From CAZCZR01 sp964503455 (GTDB taxonomy: Bacteria > Bacillota > Clostridia > UBA1381), in NCBI GenBank assembly GCA_964503455.1, contig CAZCZR010000079.1, forward strand, positions 1 through 6,761: a DNA stretch of 6,761 bases. The letters are read 5' to 3'. The notes beneath the pieces were generated by a model. That model was not told where the DNA came from, made no database searches, and saw nothing but the letters and a program-made list of their open reading frames with translations. Position numbers and translations under genes: made by a program. This document shows positions 1-6,368 of the stretch, piece after piece (within the stretch, counting starts at the first letter, position 1; each line of letters starts with the position of its first letter).

Positions 1-158
1 AACGCTGAAGGCATCTAAGCGTGAAGCCCCCTTCAAGATAAGATTTCCCACAGCGAGAGCTGGTAAGGACCCATGGAGACTACATGGTTGATAGGTCGCG
101 GGTGTAAGTGCAGTAATGTATTAAGCTAAGCGATACTAATAGTCCGAGGGCTTGACCA
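1..158 (+). rRNA. rrl: 23S ribosomal RNA, 3' end (partial)
   Basis: This is the last ~158 bases of a large-subunit rRNA gene; its 5' part lies outside the window. It shows the conserved domain VI tail: a GAAGGCATCTAAGC block at the start, the AAGCCCCCTTCAAGAT stretch, the GGTCGCGGGTGTAAG segment near 95-110, and the terminal AAGCTAAGCGATACTAAT followed by a GAGGGCTTGACCA end. The exact mature 3' end is not visible; 158 is set by similarity to the usual end just after CTTGACCA. The gene is co-directional with the 5S and tRNA genes that follow, in the usual bacterial order. Confidence 0.96.
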
Positions 159-274
159 AGAGCAGTGAGCGGTGCGAAGCTACGGCGCCGAAGGAGCTGC
201 GAACGGAAGTAAGAGTTAGAGAGAATCAGAGGTAATGAGATATATGTTCAGTTTTGAAGGTACAAGGTAGTGAA
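159..274 (+). other. 23S-5S internal transcribed spacer
   Basis: This stretch of about 116 bases lies between the two rRNA genes and carries no tRNA. It is purine-rich (many GAAG, GAGAG and AATGAGA runs). It contains a short stem in which CGGTGC near 170-176 can pair with GCGCCG near 185-190, which may help pre-rRNA processing. Nothing coding is supported. Confidence 0.7.
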
Positions 275-390
275 TCCGGTGACGATAGCAAGGAGGATCC
301 ACCTGTTCCCATGCCGAACACAGAAGTTAAGCTCCTTCACGTCGATGATACTTGGCGGGTAACTGCCCGGGAAAGCAGATAGTTGCCGGA
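275..390 (+). rRNA. rrf: 5S ribosomal RNA
   Basis: A complete 116-base 5S rRNA gene. It carries the hallmark loop B/C sequence CCGAACACAGAAGTTAAGC (about 314-332) and the preceding CCTGTTCCCATG. The ends pair as helix I: TCCGGT at 275-280 with GCCGGA at 385-390. The length is normal for bacterial 5S (about 115-120 bases). It lies 116 bases after the presumed 23S end and 61 bases before the tRNA, so the three are very probably cut from one precursor. Confidence 0.96.
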
Positions 391-402
391 ACAAAGCATA
401 GA

Positions 403-437
403 GCCGGAGATAATGACCGAGGGTCATTATCTTTGGC
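403..437 (+). other. Long stem-loop between 5S rRNA and tRNA-Asn
   Basis: GATAATGACC (409-418) pairs perfectly with GGTCATTATC (422-431) around a three-base loop. The stem extends outward through A408-T432, two G-T pairs (407-433, 406-434) and three more Watson-Crick pairs (405-435, 404-436, 403-437), giving 16 pairs in all. No T-tract follows (the next bases are GTATATG), so it is not a standard intrinsic terminator. A processing signal separating 5S from tRNA, or a barrier to 3' exonucleases, fits better. That role is inferred. Confidence 0.7.
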
Positions 438-451
438 GTATATGTATATAT

Positions 452-527
452 TCCTTCATAGCTCAGTTGGCAGAGCGCGTGACTGTTAATCACGATGTCG
501 CTGGTTCGAGCCCAGCTGGAGGAGCCA
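452..527 (+). tRNA. tRNA-Asn (anticodon GTT), CCA encoded
   Basis: A full 76-base cloverleaf can be drawn. The acceptor stem is 452-458 with 517-523 (one G-T pair), the D stem GCTC/GAGC is 461-464 with 473-476, and the anticodon stem CGTGA/TCACG is 478-482 with 490-494. The seven-base loop 483-489 puts GTT at 485-487, which reads the Asn codons AAC and AAT. The T arm is 500-504 with 512-516 around TTCGAGC. The discriminator is G524 and CCA (525-527) is encoded. It follows 5S, a common place for tRNA genes in Firmicutes rRNA operons. Confidence 0.97.
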
Positions 528-536
528 ATACCCAAA

Positions 537-577
537 GGGGCTGTTTAAAAATGACTTTTTAAACAGCTCCATTTTTA
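537..577 (+). terminator. Intrinsic terminator ending the rRNA-tRNA operon
   Basis: Bases 537-551 pair with 556-570 in a 15-pair stem with one G-T pair and a four-base loop (TGAC), followed by ATTTTTAT. It begins ten bases after the CCA of tRNA-Asn and closes the stable-RNA transcription unit. The sulfate genes downstream therefore need their own promoter, and one is present at 772-800. Confidence 0.92.
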
Positions 578-770
578 TACCGATTTATTTATCTGCTGAA
601 TATTTACTTATTACTCATTCTATATATTTCCGCCTTTTTGCGGTCCGGACTTTTTTACAGTTCCTTTTTTGTGCTTTCAGCATTAAATTTTCAGTCTTAT
701 TTGTGCCGATTTTCAACCTTAGAGCTTGAGTCATTAAAAATTTTTTTAAAATTTTTTCATATATAACACC
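578..770. other. AT-rich intergenic region, no gene supported
   Basis: Between the rRNA terminator and the sulfate operon promoter I see no convincing gene. A minus-strand reading frame of 65 codons (615-812) lies here, but it has a low-complexity Lys/Arg-rich product and its start overlaps the -35 and -10 boxes of the sulfate promoter, so I do not call it. A small CCGC/GCGG hairpin (630-633 with 640-643) lies next to the palindrome GTCCGGAC (643-650) and a run of six T (651-656). This is terminator-like but weak. Confidence 0.6.
735..757 (+). promoter_or_regulatory. A/T-tract upstream element of the sulfate promoter
   Basis: Runs of five A, seven T, four A and six T follow one another directly, about 15 bases upstream of the -35 box. 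Phased A/T tracts of this kind bend DNA and can act as UP elements contacted by the RNA polymerase alpha subunit. The location fits, but the function is inferred. Confidence 0.5.
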
Positions 771-771
771 A

Positions 772-800
772 TTGACAAAACAAGTCAAAAAAAATATAAT
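772..800 (+). promoter_or_regulatory. Consensus SigA-type promoter of the sulfate operon
   Basis: A perfect -35 box TTGACA (772-777) and a perfect -10 box TATAAT (795-800) are separated by exactly 17 bases. Transcription should start near 806-808, about 85 bases before the sbp start codon. TTGAC (772-776) and GTCAA (784-788) form an inverted repeat with a seven-base gap that lies over the -35 box and spacer, a good place for a repressor. An uncontrolled promoter this strong would be surprising for a sulfate gene set, so repression or leader control is likely, but no regulator can be named. Confidence 0.88.
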
Positions 801-807
801 ATGTAAC

Positions 808-862
808 ATCAAACAAAGAAGTATTCATATCGGATAAGTATGAATTACAAGCTGTGTTTGAT
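808..862 (+). promoter_or_regulatory. Structured 5' leader of the sulfate operon (candidate regulatory RNA)
   Basis: The leader can fold into two stacked stems. The outer one is ATCAAACA (808-815) with TGTTTGAT (855-862), eight perfect pairs. The inner one is ATTCATA (823-829) with TATGAAT (839-845), seven perfect pairs, extended by two pairs past a bulged T846. The apical loop is TCGGATAAG (830-838) and the two sides of the internal loop are AAGAA and AAGCTG. It starts almost at the predicted transcription start. It does not resemble the S-box (SAM-I), Moco, cobalamin or purine riboswitches as I know them. It could be a small regulatory or stabilising leader, or a DNA-level dyad for a repressor. 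Confidence 0.5.
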
Positions 863-891
863 AGAATATACTATAAAGCGAGGTTATTTAA

Positions 892-1938
892 ATGAAAAAG
901 AAATTATTTGGTATTTTATCAGTGGCGATATTATCGGCAGCGCTTTTGGCGGGATGCGGCAGCAACGGCGGATCGGGCGCGGAAACAAGCGCTAATAATA
1001 CAGCGGAAAAGGTGACGCTTACAAACGTGTCATACGACCCGACAAGAGAGCTTTATGCAGCGTATAACGAAATATTTGCGAAGCACTGGAAGGAAAAGAC
1101 GGGACAGGATGTTGAAATCACTCAGTCACACGGCGGCTCCGGCAAGCAGGCGCTTGAGGTTGCAAACGGACTTGAAGCGGATGTTGTAACATTGGCTTTG
1201 GAGTATGACGTAAAGGCTGTTCAGGATGCAGGACTTATCGAGGACGGCTGGGTAAACGAGTTCGATAAGGACAGCTCGCCGTACACATCAACAATTGTTT
1301 TTCTCGTAAGGAAAGGAAATCCTAAAAATATTCAGGACTGGGGCGATCTCATAAGAGATGACGTTGGTATAATCACGCCGAATCCGAAAACATCGGGCGG
1401 CGCAAGATGGAATTATCTCGCGGCATGGGCATATGCCGAGCAGCAGTTCGGTAATGACGAAACACAGATTAAGGACTTTATGAAGAAGCTCTTTGCAAAT
1501 GTTCTTGTGCTTGATTCGGGTGCGCGCGGCGCGACAAACACCTTTGTAGAAAACGGTCAGGGCGATGTGCTTCTCGCATGGGAGAACGAAGCGTTCCTGT
1601 CACTGGACGAATATCCGGATCAGTATGAAATAGTTACACCGAGCATCAGTATTCTCGCGCAGCCGTCGGTTGCGATAGTAGACGAGGTTGTTGACAAGCG
1701 CGGCACACGCGAGGCTGCAACGGAGTACTTACAGTACCTTTATTCGGACGAAGCGCAGAGATTAGAGGCTGAAAATTATTATCGTCCGTCAAACGAAGAA
1801 ATTCTTAAAGAGTATGCGGATGTATTTGATCTTAACATAAACCTTGTAACAATCGAGGACTTCGGCGGCTGGGATAAGGCGCAGGAAAAGCATTTCGCGG
1901 ACGGCGGCGTGTTTGATGAGATATATGAAGAGAAATAA
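892..1938 (+). CDS. sbp: Sulfate ABC transporter, substrate-binding lipoprotein
   Basis: The 348-residue product captures sulfate (possibly also thiosulfate) outside the membrane and delivers it to the CysTW permease. Residues 1-22 are a lipoprotein signal: a KKK start, a hydrophobic core, then lipobox L19-A-G-C22, with a Ser/Gly-rich linker after the lipidated Cys. Family signatures are clear: the KEKTGQDVEITQS block (67-79) running into SHGGSG (79-84), EADVVTLALEYDV (95-107), NPKTSGGARW (164-173) whose SGG contacts the anion, DSGARGAT (208-215) and LLAWENEA (227-234). The C-terminal HFADGGVFDEIY (334-345) ends the family fold, so the protein is complete. GAGG at 880-883 lies eight bases before the ATG. 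Sbp and CysP are close homologues; the motifs look more Sbp-like, but the choice of symbol is uncertain. Confidence 0.95.
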   Translation: MKKKLFGILSVAILSAALLAGCGSNGGSGAETSANNTAEKVTLTNVSYDPTRELYAAYNEIFAKHWKEKTGQDVEITQSHGGSGKQALEVANGLEADVVTLALEYDVKAVQDAGLIEDGWVNEFDKDSSPYTSTIVFLVRKGNPKNIQDWGDLIRDDVGIITPNPKTSGGARWNYLAAWAYAEQQFGNDETQIKDFMKKLFANVLVLDSGARGATNTFVENGQGDVLLAWENEAFLSLDEYPDQYEIVTPSISILAQPSVAIVDEVVDKRGTREAATEYLQYLYSDEAQRLEAENYYRPSNEEILKEYADVFDLNINLVTIEDFGGWDKAQEKHFADGGVFDEIYEEK

Positions 1939-1948
1939 CAATTAGAAA

Positions 1949-1961
1949 CCTTTCATAAAGG
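1949..1961 (+). promoter_or_regulatory. Hairpin covering the cysT ribosome binding site
   Basis: CCTTT (1949-1953) can pair with AAAGG (1957-1961) around a CAT loop. The second arm is the AAAGGA ribosome binding site of cysT. It lies in the only sizeable gap (35 bases) inside the transporter genes, just after the binding-protein gene. Such a hairpin could reduce permease translation relative to the abundant binding protein. Five pairs, two of them G-C, make it weak, and the role is inferred. Confidence 0.4.
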
Positions 1962-1973
1962 ATGGCTTTATTT

Positions 1974-2810
1974 ATGAAAAAAGCAAAAAGCAAGCGCGTA
2001 ATTCCCGGGTTCGGTCTGAGCATGGGAGTTACGCTGTCCATACTTAGTATAATTGTACTTATTCCGCTGGCGTCGCTTGTGGTTTATACCGCGCAGATGG
2101 ATTTTAAAGATGTAATTCAAACAATAACGCGTCCGAGAGTTCTGGCAAGCTTTAAGGTGAGCTTCCTCACCGCGTTTATCGCGTCTTTAGTAAACCTTGT
2201 GATGGGAATAATTCTCGCATGGGTGCTTGTGAAATACAAATTTCCGGGGAAAAGGATTCTTGACGGCATGATAGAATTGCCGTTTGCGCTGCCTACGGCT
2301 GTCGCGGGTATATCGCTCACGGCGCTTACCTCCGATACGGGAATAATCGGCTCGGCGTTTGCGAAGATAGGGATTCAGATAGCGTATACAAGGGTAGGTA
2401 TAACAGTTGCGCTGATATTTATTGGCATACCGTTCGTTGTGCGAACCGTTCAGCCGGTGCTTGAAAAATTAGACGCGTCATATGAGGAAGCGGCCGGTAT
2501 GCTCGGCGCGAGCAGATCGAGGATTTTCAGGAAAATCATACTTCCCGAAATATTTCCGGCAGCGTTAACAGGGTTCGGTCTTGCGCTGGGCAGATGTATC
2601 GGCGAATACGGCAGCGTTGTGTTTATTGCGGGCAATATGCCTTATGAAACGGAGATAACTCCGCTCATCATCATGGCGGAGCTTCAGGAATACGACTACG
2701 CAAGCGCAACCGCTATCGCGCTTGTTATGCTGATTTTCGCCTTTGCGATACTGTTTGCGGTAAATCTGATTCAATCGCATAACTCAAAGATCATAAACGG
2801 AGGCAAGTAG
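1974..2810 (+). CDS. cysT: Sulfate ABC transporter permease CysT (CysU)
   Basis: One of the two membrane subunits of the sulfate importer. The 278-residue protein has about six membrane segments (near 18-40, 61-87, 101-121, 139-159, 196-220, 243-266). It carries the CysT-specific PFALPTAVAG (103-112) and IPFVVRTVQPVLE (152-164), then the EAA loop EEAAGMLGA (171-179) through ILPEIFP (189-195), which docks on CysA, and GEYGSVVFIAGN (210-221). I place the start at the ATG at 1974. The AAAGGA at 1957-1962 is 11 bases upstream of it, but runs into the in-frame ATG at 1962, leaving no room for initiation there. The MKKAKSKRVIPGF start also matches the N-terminal length I recall for E. coli CysU. 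Starting at 1962 would add four residues (282 in all). Confidence 0.94.
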   Translation: MKKAKSKRVIPGFGLSMGVTLSILSIIVLIPLASLVVYTAQMDFKDVIQTITRPRVLASFKVSFLTAFIASLVNLVMGIILAWVLVKYKFPGKRILDGMIELPFALPTAVAGISLTALTSDTGIIGSAFAKIGIQIAYTRVGITVALIFIGIPFVVRTVQPVLEKLDASYEEAAGMLGASRSRIFRKIILPEIFPAALTGFGLALGRCIGEYGSVVFIAGNMPYETEITPLIIMAELQEYDYASATAIALVMLIFAFAILFAVNLIQSHNSKIINGGK

Positions 2811-2811
2811 T

Positions 2812-3630
2812 ATGGAGAAAAATGAAGGCTCAAAGATAGTCAAATGGATTCTTATCGGAATAAGCGCATTATTCGCTTTTCTGTTTCTCGTTCTTCCGCT
2901 TTATACCGTAATACACGATGCGCTGAGAAGCGGCTGGGAAACATATAAAGAGGCGGTAACGGATGAATACACGGTAAAGGCGGCTGCGCTCACTGTCGAG
3001 GCAACGGTTATAGCGGTGTTCATTAACACTGTTTTTGGCTTGTTTGCGGCATGGACAGTTACGAAGTTCCGGTTCCGAGGCAAGAAGGTTTTGATAACAT
3101 TGATAGATATTCCCGTTACGGTATCGCCGATTATAGCCGGTCTTATATTTGTACTGACATTCGGACGGCAAAGCCCGATTTATCCGTATTTACAGGCGTG
3201 GAATATACAGATAGTGTTCGCGGTACCGGGAATAGTATTGGCAACTGTTTTTGTAACATTTCCGCTCATATCGCGCGAGCTGATACCGGTGCTTGAAGCG
3301 CAGGGCAGCGATGAGGAAGAAGCCGCGGCGCTTATGGGCGCGAAGGGTTTCACGATATTTCGCCGCGTTACATTCCCGCATATAAAGTGGGCGTTCCTTT
3401 ACGGGGTGGTGCTGTGCGCGGCACGCGCCATGGGCGAGTTCGGCGCGGTTTCGGTATTGTCGGGGCATCTTCGCGGTAAAACAAACACACTGCCGCTGCA
3501 CGTGGAAATTCTGTTCAACGAGTTCAAATATGTTCCGGCGTTCGCGGTTTCGTCGATACTCGTTATGATGGCAATTATTATCCTTATTATCCGCAGCGTT
3601 GTGGAATACAGAGGAAGGAGAGCGGAATAA
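2812..3630 (+). CDS. cysW: Sulfate ABC transporter permease CysW
   Basis: The second membrane subunit (272 residues), which pairs with CysT to form the sulfate channel. Membrane segments lie near 12-35, 55-83, 95-118, 136-155, 193-215 and 240-261. CysW hallmarks are IDIPVTVSPIIAGLIFVL (98-115), the EAA loop EEEAAALMGAKG (168-179) to FPHI (188-191), and RAMGEFGAVSVLSGHLRG (205-222) followed by TNTLPLHVEILFNEF. It starts one base after the cysT stop codon, with GGAGG at 2799-2803 eight bases before the ATG, so translation is probably coupled. It appears complete and is a little shorter than the E. coli protein. Confidence 0.95.
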   Translation: MEKNEGSKIVKWILIGISALFAFLFLVLPLYTVIHDALRSGWETYKEAVTDEYTVKAAALTVEATVIAVFINTVFGLFAAWTVTKFRFRGKKVLITLIDIPVTVSPIIAGLIFVLTFGRQSPIYPYLQAWNIQIVFAVPGIVLATVFVTFPLISRELIPVLEAQGSDEEEAAALMGAKGFTIFRRVTFPHIKWAFLYGVVLCAARAMGEFGAVSVLSGHLRGKTNTLPLHVEILFNEFKYVPAFAVSSILVMMAIIILIIRSVVEYRGRRAE

Positions 3631-4689
3631 ATGTATGTTGAGCTTAAAAATATAAATAAAAGCTTCGGCGATTTCAAAGCGTCGGACAATGTAAGCTTCA
3701 GCATTGAAAAGGGAAAGCTTATAGGTCTGCTTGGTCCGAGCGGAAGCGGTAAAACGACGATACTCAGAATGATTGCCGGACTTGAAACGCCCGACAGCGG
3801 CGAGATTATAATCGACGGCAGGGTGGTAAACGACATTCCCGCAAGCAAGCGCGGTATAGGCTTCGTTTTCCAAAACTACGCGCTGTTTCGGTATATGACT
3901 GTTTATGAAAACATAGCGTTCGGGCTGCGTGTCAGAAAGGACGATAAGAAAAGTATAGATAAAAGGGTAAAGGAGCTTATAAGCCTTGTCGGACTTGATG
4001 GAATGGATAAGCGGTATCCGAGTCAGCTTTCGGGCGGGCAGCGGCAGAGAGTGGCATTTGCGAGAGCGATCGCGCCCAATCCGCAGCTTTTGCTTCTTGA
4101 TGAGCCGTTTGCGGCGATTGACGCAAAGGTGCGTCAGGAGCTTAGAAGCTGGCTGAAAGAGATGATAAAAAAGCTCGGAGTAACGAGCATATTCGTAACA
4201 CATGACCAGGACGAGGCTATTGAGGTTGCGGACGAGCTGATAATCACAAACAACGGCAGGATAGAGCAAACCGGAACCCCGCTTGAAATTTATCAGAATC
4301 CCGAAACGGCGTTTACAGCATCCTTCCTCGGACAGACCTCGGTTATTGAGGATTATACAAGGTTTAAAACCTTCGAGCGCATAGAAAACACCGGCAAGGC
4401 GATCGTGCGTCCCGAGTTTGTGAAAATCACAAAAAAGGGAGAGATACAGAAGTATAAAAGCTCCGCGGTAGAGGGAGTTGTTGAAAAGACACTGTTCAGA
4501 GGCAGCAATATCGAGCTTTCGGTACGCGTGGGCGATACCGTATTAAATGCCCGCCGCGCTCTTGATGAGCCGCAGGTTGAAGCGGGCGAAACGGTAGACG
4601 TGTTCTTATACAGATTGTTCGTAACCTCCGGCGATAAGGCGTATATTGTTGAAAACGAATCGCTGAGAGAGGATTCGATAGTGATTTAA
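3631..4689 (+). CDS. cysA: Sulfate ABC transporter ATP-binding protein CysA
   Basis: The cytoplasmic ATPase that powers sulfate import. In its 352 residues all nucleotide-binding motifs are intact: Walker A GPSGSGKT (35-42), Q-loop Gln81 in VFQNYALFRYMTVYEN, signature LSGGQ (133-137), Walker B LLLLDEP (153-159) with catalytic Glu158, D-loop AAIDA (161-165) and switch His191. NYALFRYMTV is typical of CysA rather than of maltose-type ATPases. Residues ~230-352 form a TOBE-like C-terminal regulatory domain (IVRPEFVKI at 258-266, VEKTLFRGSNIELSVRV at 284-300). The ATG directly abuts the cysW stop codon, with AAGGAG at 3615-3620. Related ATPases serve molybdate or sugar uptake, but the sbp-cysT-cysW context fixes the substrate as sulfate or thiosulfate. 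Confidence 0.95.
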   Translation: MYVELKNINKSFGDFKASDNVSFSIEKGKLIGLLGPSGSGKTTILRMIAGLETPDSGEIIIDGRVVNDIPASKRGIGFVFQNYALFRYMTVYENIAFGLRVRKDDKKSIDKRVKELISLVGLDGMDKRYPSQLSGGQRQRVAFARAIAPNPQLLLLDEPFAAIDAKVRQELRSWLKEMIKKLGVTSIFVTHDQDEAIEVADELIITNNGRIEQTGTPLEIYQNPETAFTASFLGQTSVIEDYTRFKTFERIENTGKAIVRPEFVKITKKGEIQKYKSSAVEGVVEKTLFRGSNIELSVRVGDTVLNARRALDEPQVEAGETVDVFLYRLFVTSGDKAYIVENESLREDSIVI

Positions 4690-4703
4690 GAAAGGACTTT
4701 ATT

Positions 4704-6368
4704 TTGAAAACGGAAAGAATCAGCACCGATATACTGATAATCGGCGGAGGAACGGCGGGATGCTATGCTGCCATTACAATCGCAAAGGCGTCAGACGCAA
4801 AAGTGCTTATCTGCGAAAAGGCGCATATAAAGCGCAGCGGATGTCTGGCGGCGGGGGTAAATGCCTTAAACGCGTATATAACAGAGGGACACGAGCCGAA
4901 ATTCTATGCGGACTATGCCATGAATGACGCACTCGGTATAGCGAGATACGACTTGCTGCTGTCGATGTCGGAGAGGCTTAACGGCGTAACAGCGGAGCTT
5001 GAACGGCTCGGACTTGTTATACTCAAAGACGAAAACGGAAAATATGTAACGCGCGGCGCGAGAAATATCAAAATAAACGGCGAGAATATCAAGCCTATTT
5101 TAGCCGATGCGGTAAACGCGCTTACAAATACAACGGTTTTAAACCGTGTGAACATAACCGATTTTGCGGTCAGGGACAATAAAATTATCGGAGCGTATGG
5201 GATAGGGACAGAAAACGATACGTTTTATATAATACAGGCAAGGGCGGTAATAGTCGCTACAGGCGGTGCGGCGGGATTGTATAAACCGAACAATCCCGGC
5301 TTTTCGCGTCATAAGATGTGGTATCCGCCGTTTAACACCGGCGCGGGATACGCTATGGGTATACGAGCCGGAGCGGAAATGACCTCGTTTGAAATGCGGT
5401 TTATAGCGCTTCGGTGCAAGGACACGATAGCTCCAACGGGAACGCTTGCGCAGGGCATTGGCGCGAAGCAGATCAATTCTCTCGGCGAGGTGTACGATGA
5501 TAAATACGGCAACGCCACATCGGAGCGCGTTTACGGCACAGTCGTTGAAAATATTGAGGGCAGAGGCCCTTGCTATTTGCAGACGAGGGGTATAACCTCC
5601 GAACAGGAGGAGGACTTAAAAAGAGCGTATCTCAACATGGCGCCGTCACAGACGCTTAAATGGATCGAGGACGGCGGCCCGTCACAATATAATGTGGAAA
5701 TTGAGGGCACGGAGCCGTATATAGTGGGCGGTCATACCGCAAGCGGCTACTGGGTTGACATAAACAGAAAAACCACTATTGACGGCTTGTACGCTGCCGG
5801 AGACGTCGCAGGCGGCGCGCCGCAGAAGTATGTTACAGGCGCGCTTGCCGAGGGAGAAATCGCTGCGCAGGCAGCGGCGGAATATATAAAATCCGCGGAT
5901 ATAACCGCGATTGATGAAGCGGACATAGCGGCACATATAAAAGAAGCCGGGCATTTTCTTGACAAATCGGCTGCTCAATTTACGACCGAGCAGCTTGAAG
6001 AGGCGATGCAGAAGGTCATGGATGAATACGCGGGCGGGATCAAGACAAATTACCGGTTTAATCAAACGCAGCTTAACCGCGCCGATGAAAAAATCAGGCG
6101 GCTTACAGAGCTTTCTGACACACTTCGCGCATCGGATTTTTACGAGCTTATGCAGATTTATGAGCTTCGCGAAAGGCTTACGGTGTGCAGAAGCGTGATC
6201 GCGCATCTCGGAGCGCGCCATGAAACGCGCTGGCACTGCTTCGCGGAGAATATGGACTATCCCGAACGCGATGATGTGCATTTCAATAAATTCGTGAACT
6301 CGCGGCTCGTTGACGGAAAGATAGAGATTATCCTGCGTGATATTCCGGAAGGAGGCATGGTAAGATGA
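4704..6368 (+). CDS. aprA: Adenylylsulfate (APS) reductase alpha subunit, compact AprA
   Basis: The FAD subunit that reduces APS to sulfite and AMP. An N-terminal Rossmann motif IIGGGTAGCYAA (12-23) binds FAD. Next come EKAHIKRSGCLAAGVNALNAYI (38-59) and INGENIKPI (124-132), typical of AprA rather than fumarate reductase, and a second FAD motif GLYAAGDVAGGAP (361-373). By motif comparison with Archaeoglobus AprA recalled from memory, active-site Trp, Arg and His correspond to W206 (MWYPPFNTGAGY), R237 (LRCKD) and H344 (VGGHTASGYW). The C-terminal ETRWHCFAENMDYP (507-520) also fits. At 554 residues it is about 90 shorter than dissimilatory AprA. The start is TTG at 4704, with AAAGGA at 4691-4696 seven bases upstream and no ATG before the FAD motif. 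It lies 14 bases after cysA and overlaps aprB. Confidence 0.9.
   Translation: MKTERISTDILIIGGGTAGCYAAITIAKASDAKVLICEKAHIKRSGCLAAGVNALNAYITEGHEPKFYADYAMNDALGIARYDLLLSMSERLNGVTAELERLGLVILKDENGKYVTRGARNIKINGENIKPILADAVNALTNTTVLNRVNITDFAVRDNKIIGAYGIGTENDTFYIIQARAVIVATGGAAGLYKPNNPGFSRHKMWYPPFNTGAGYAMGIRAGAEMTSFEMRFIALRCKDTIAPTGTLAQGIGAKQINSLGEVYDDKYGNATSERVYGTVVENIEGRGPCYLQTRGITSEQEEDLKRAYLNMAPSQTLKWIEDGGPSQYNVEIEGTEPYIVGGHTASGYWVDINRKTTIDGLYAAGDVAGGAPQKYVTGALAEGEIAAQAAAEYIKSADITAIDEADIAAHIKEAGHFLDKSAAQFTTEQLEEAMQKVMDEYAGGIKTNYRFNQTQLNRADEKIRRLTELSDTLRASDFYELMQIYELRERLTVCRSVIAHLGARHETRWHCFAENMDYPERDDVHFNKFVNSRLVDGKIEIILRDIPEGGMVR

Noticed and set aside
248..535. A minus-strand frame of 95 codons over the 5S rRNA and tRNA.
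   Set aside because: It is the complement of well-defined stable RNA genes and shows no coding features.
630..656. A small CCGC/GCGG hairpin beside a GTCCGGAC palindrome and six T residues, resembling a second terminator.
   Set aside because: The hairpin has only four pairs, and the perfect palindrome next to the T-tract has no loop, so it cannot form a normal terminator stem. The strong terminator at 537-577 already ends the upstream unit.
615..812. A minus-strand frame of 65 codons in the intergenic region.
   Set aside because: Its start would overlap the sulfate promoter -35 and -10 boxes, its Lys/Arg-rich end comes from AT-rich DNA, and no family is recognisable.
578..891. A search by eye for CRISPR repeats, insertion sequences or attachment sites in the intergenic region.
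   Set aside because: No regularly spaced repeats, transposase fragments or terminal inverted repeats with target duplications were seen here or elsewhere in the window.
3190..4269. A long minus-strand frame (359 codons) opposite cysW and cysA.
   Set aside because: It lies wholly antisense to two well-supported, conserved genes and its product has no recognisable motif. Its openness follows from the codon use of the plus-strand genes.
3631..4689. CysA considered as a molybdate (ModC) or sugar-type ATPase.
   Set aside because: Gene context with Sbp, CysT and CysW and the NYALFRYMTV segment favour the sulfate type.
4704..6368. AprA considered as a fumarate reductase, succinate dehydrogenase or L-aspartate oxidase flavoprotein.
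   Set aside because: The LNAYI, INGEN, WYPPFNTGAGY and ETRW...DYP segments match AprA, and the partner has the AprB beta-sheet domain; the sulfate operon setting agrees.
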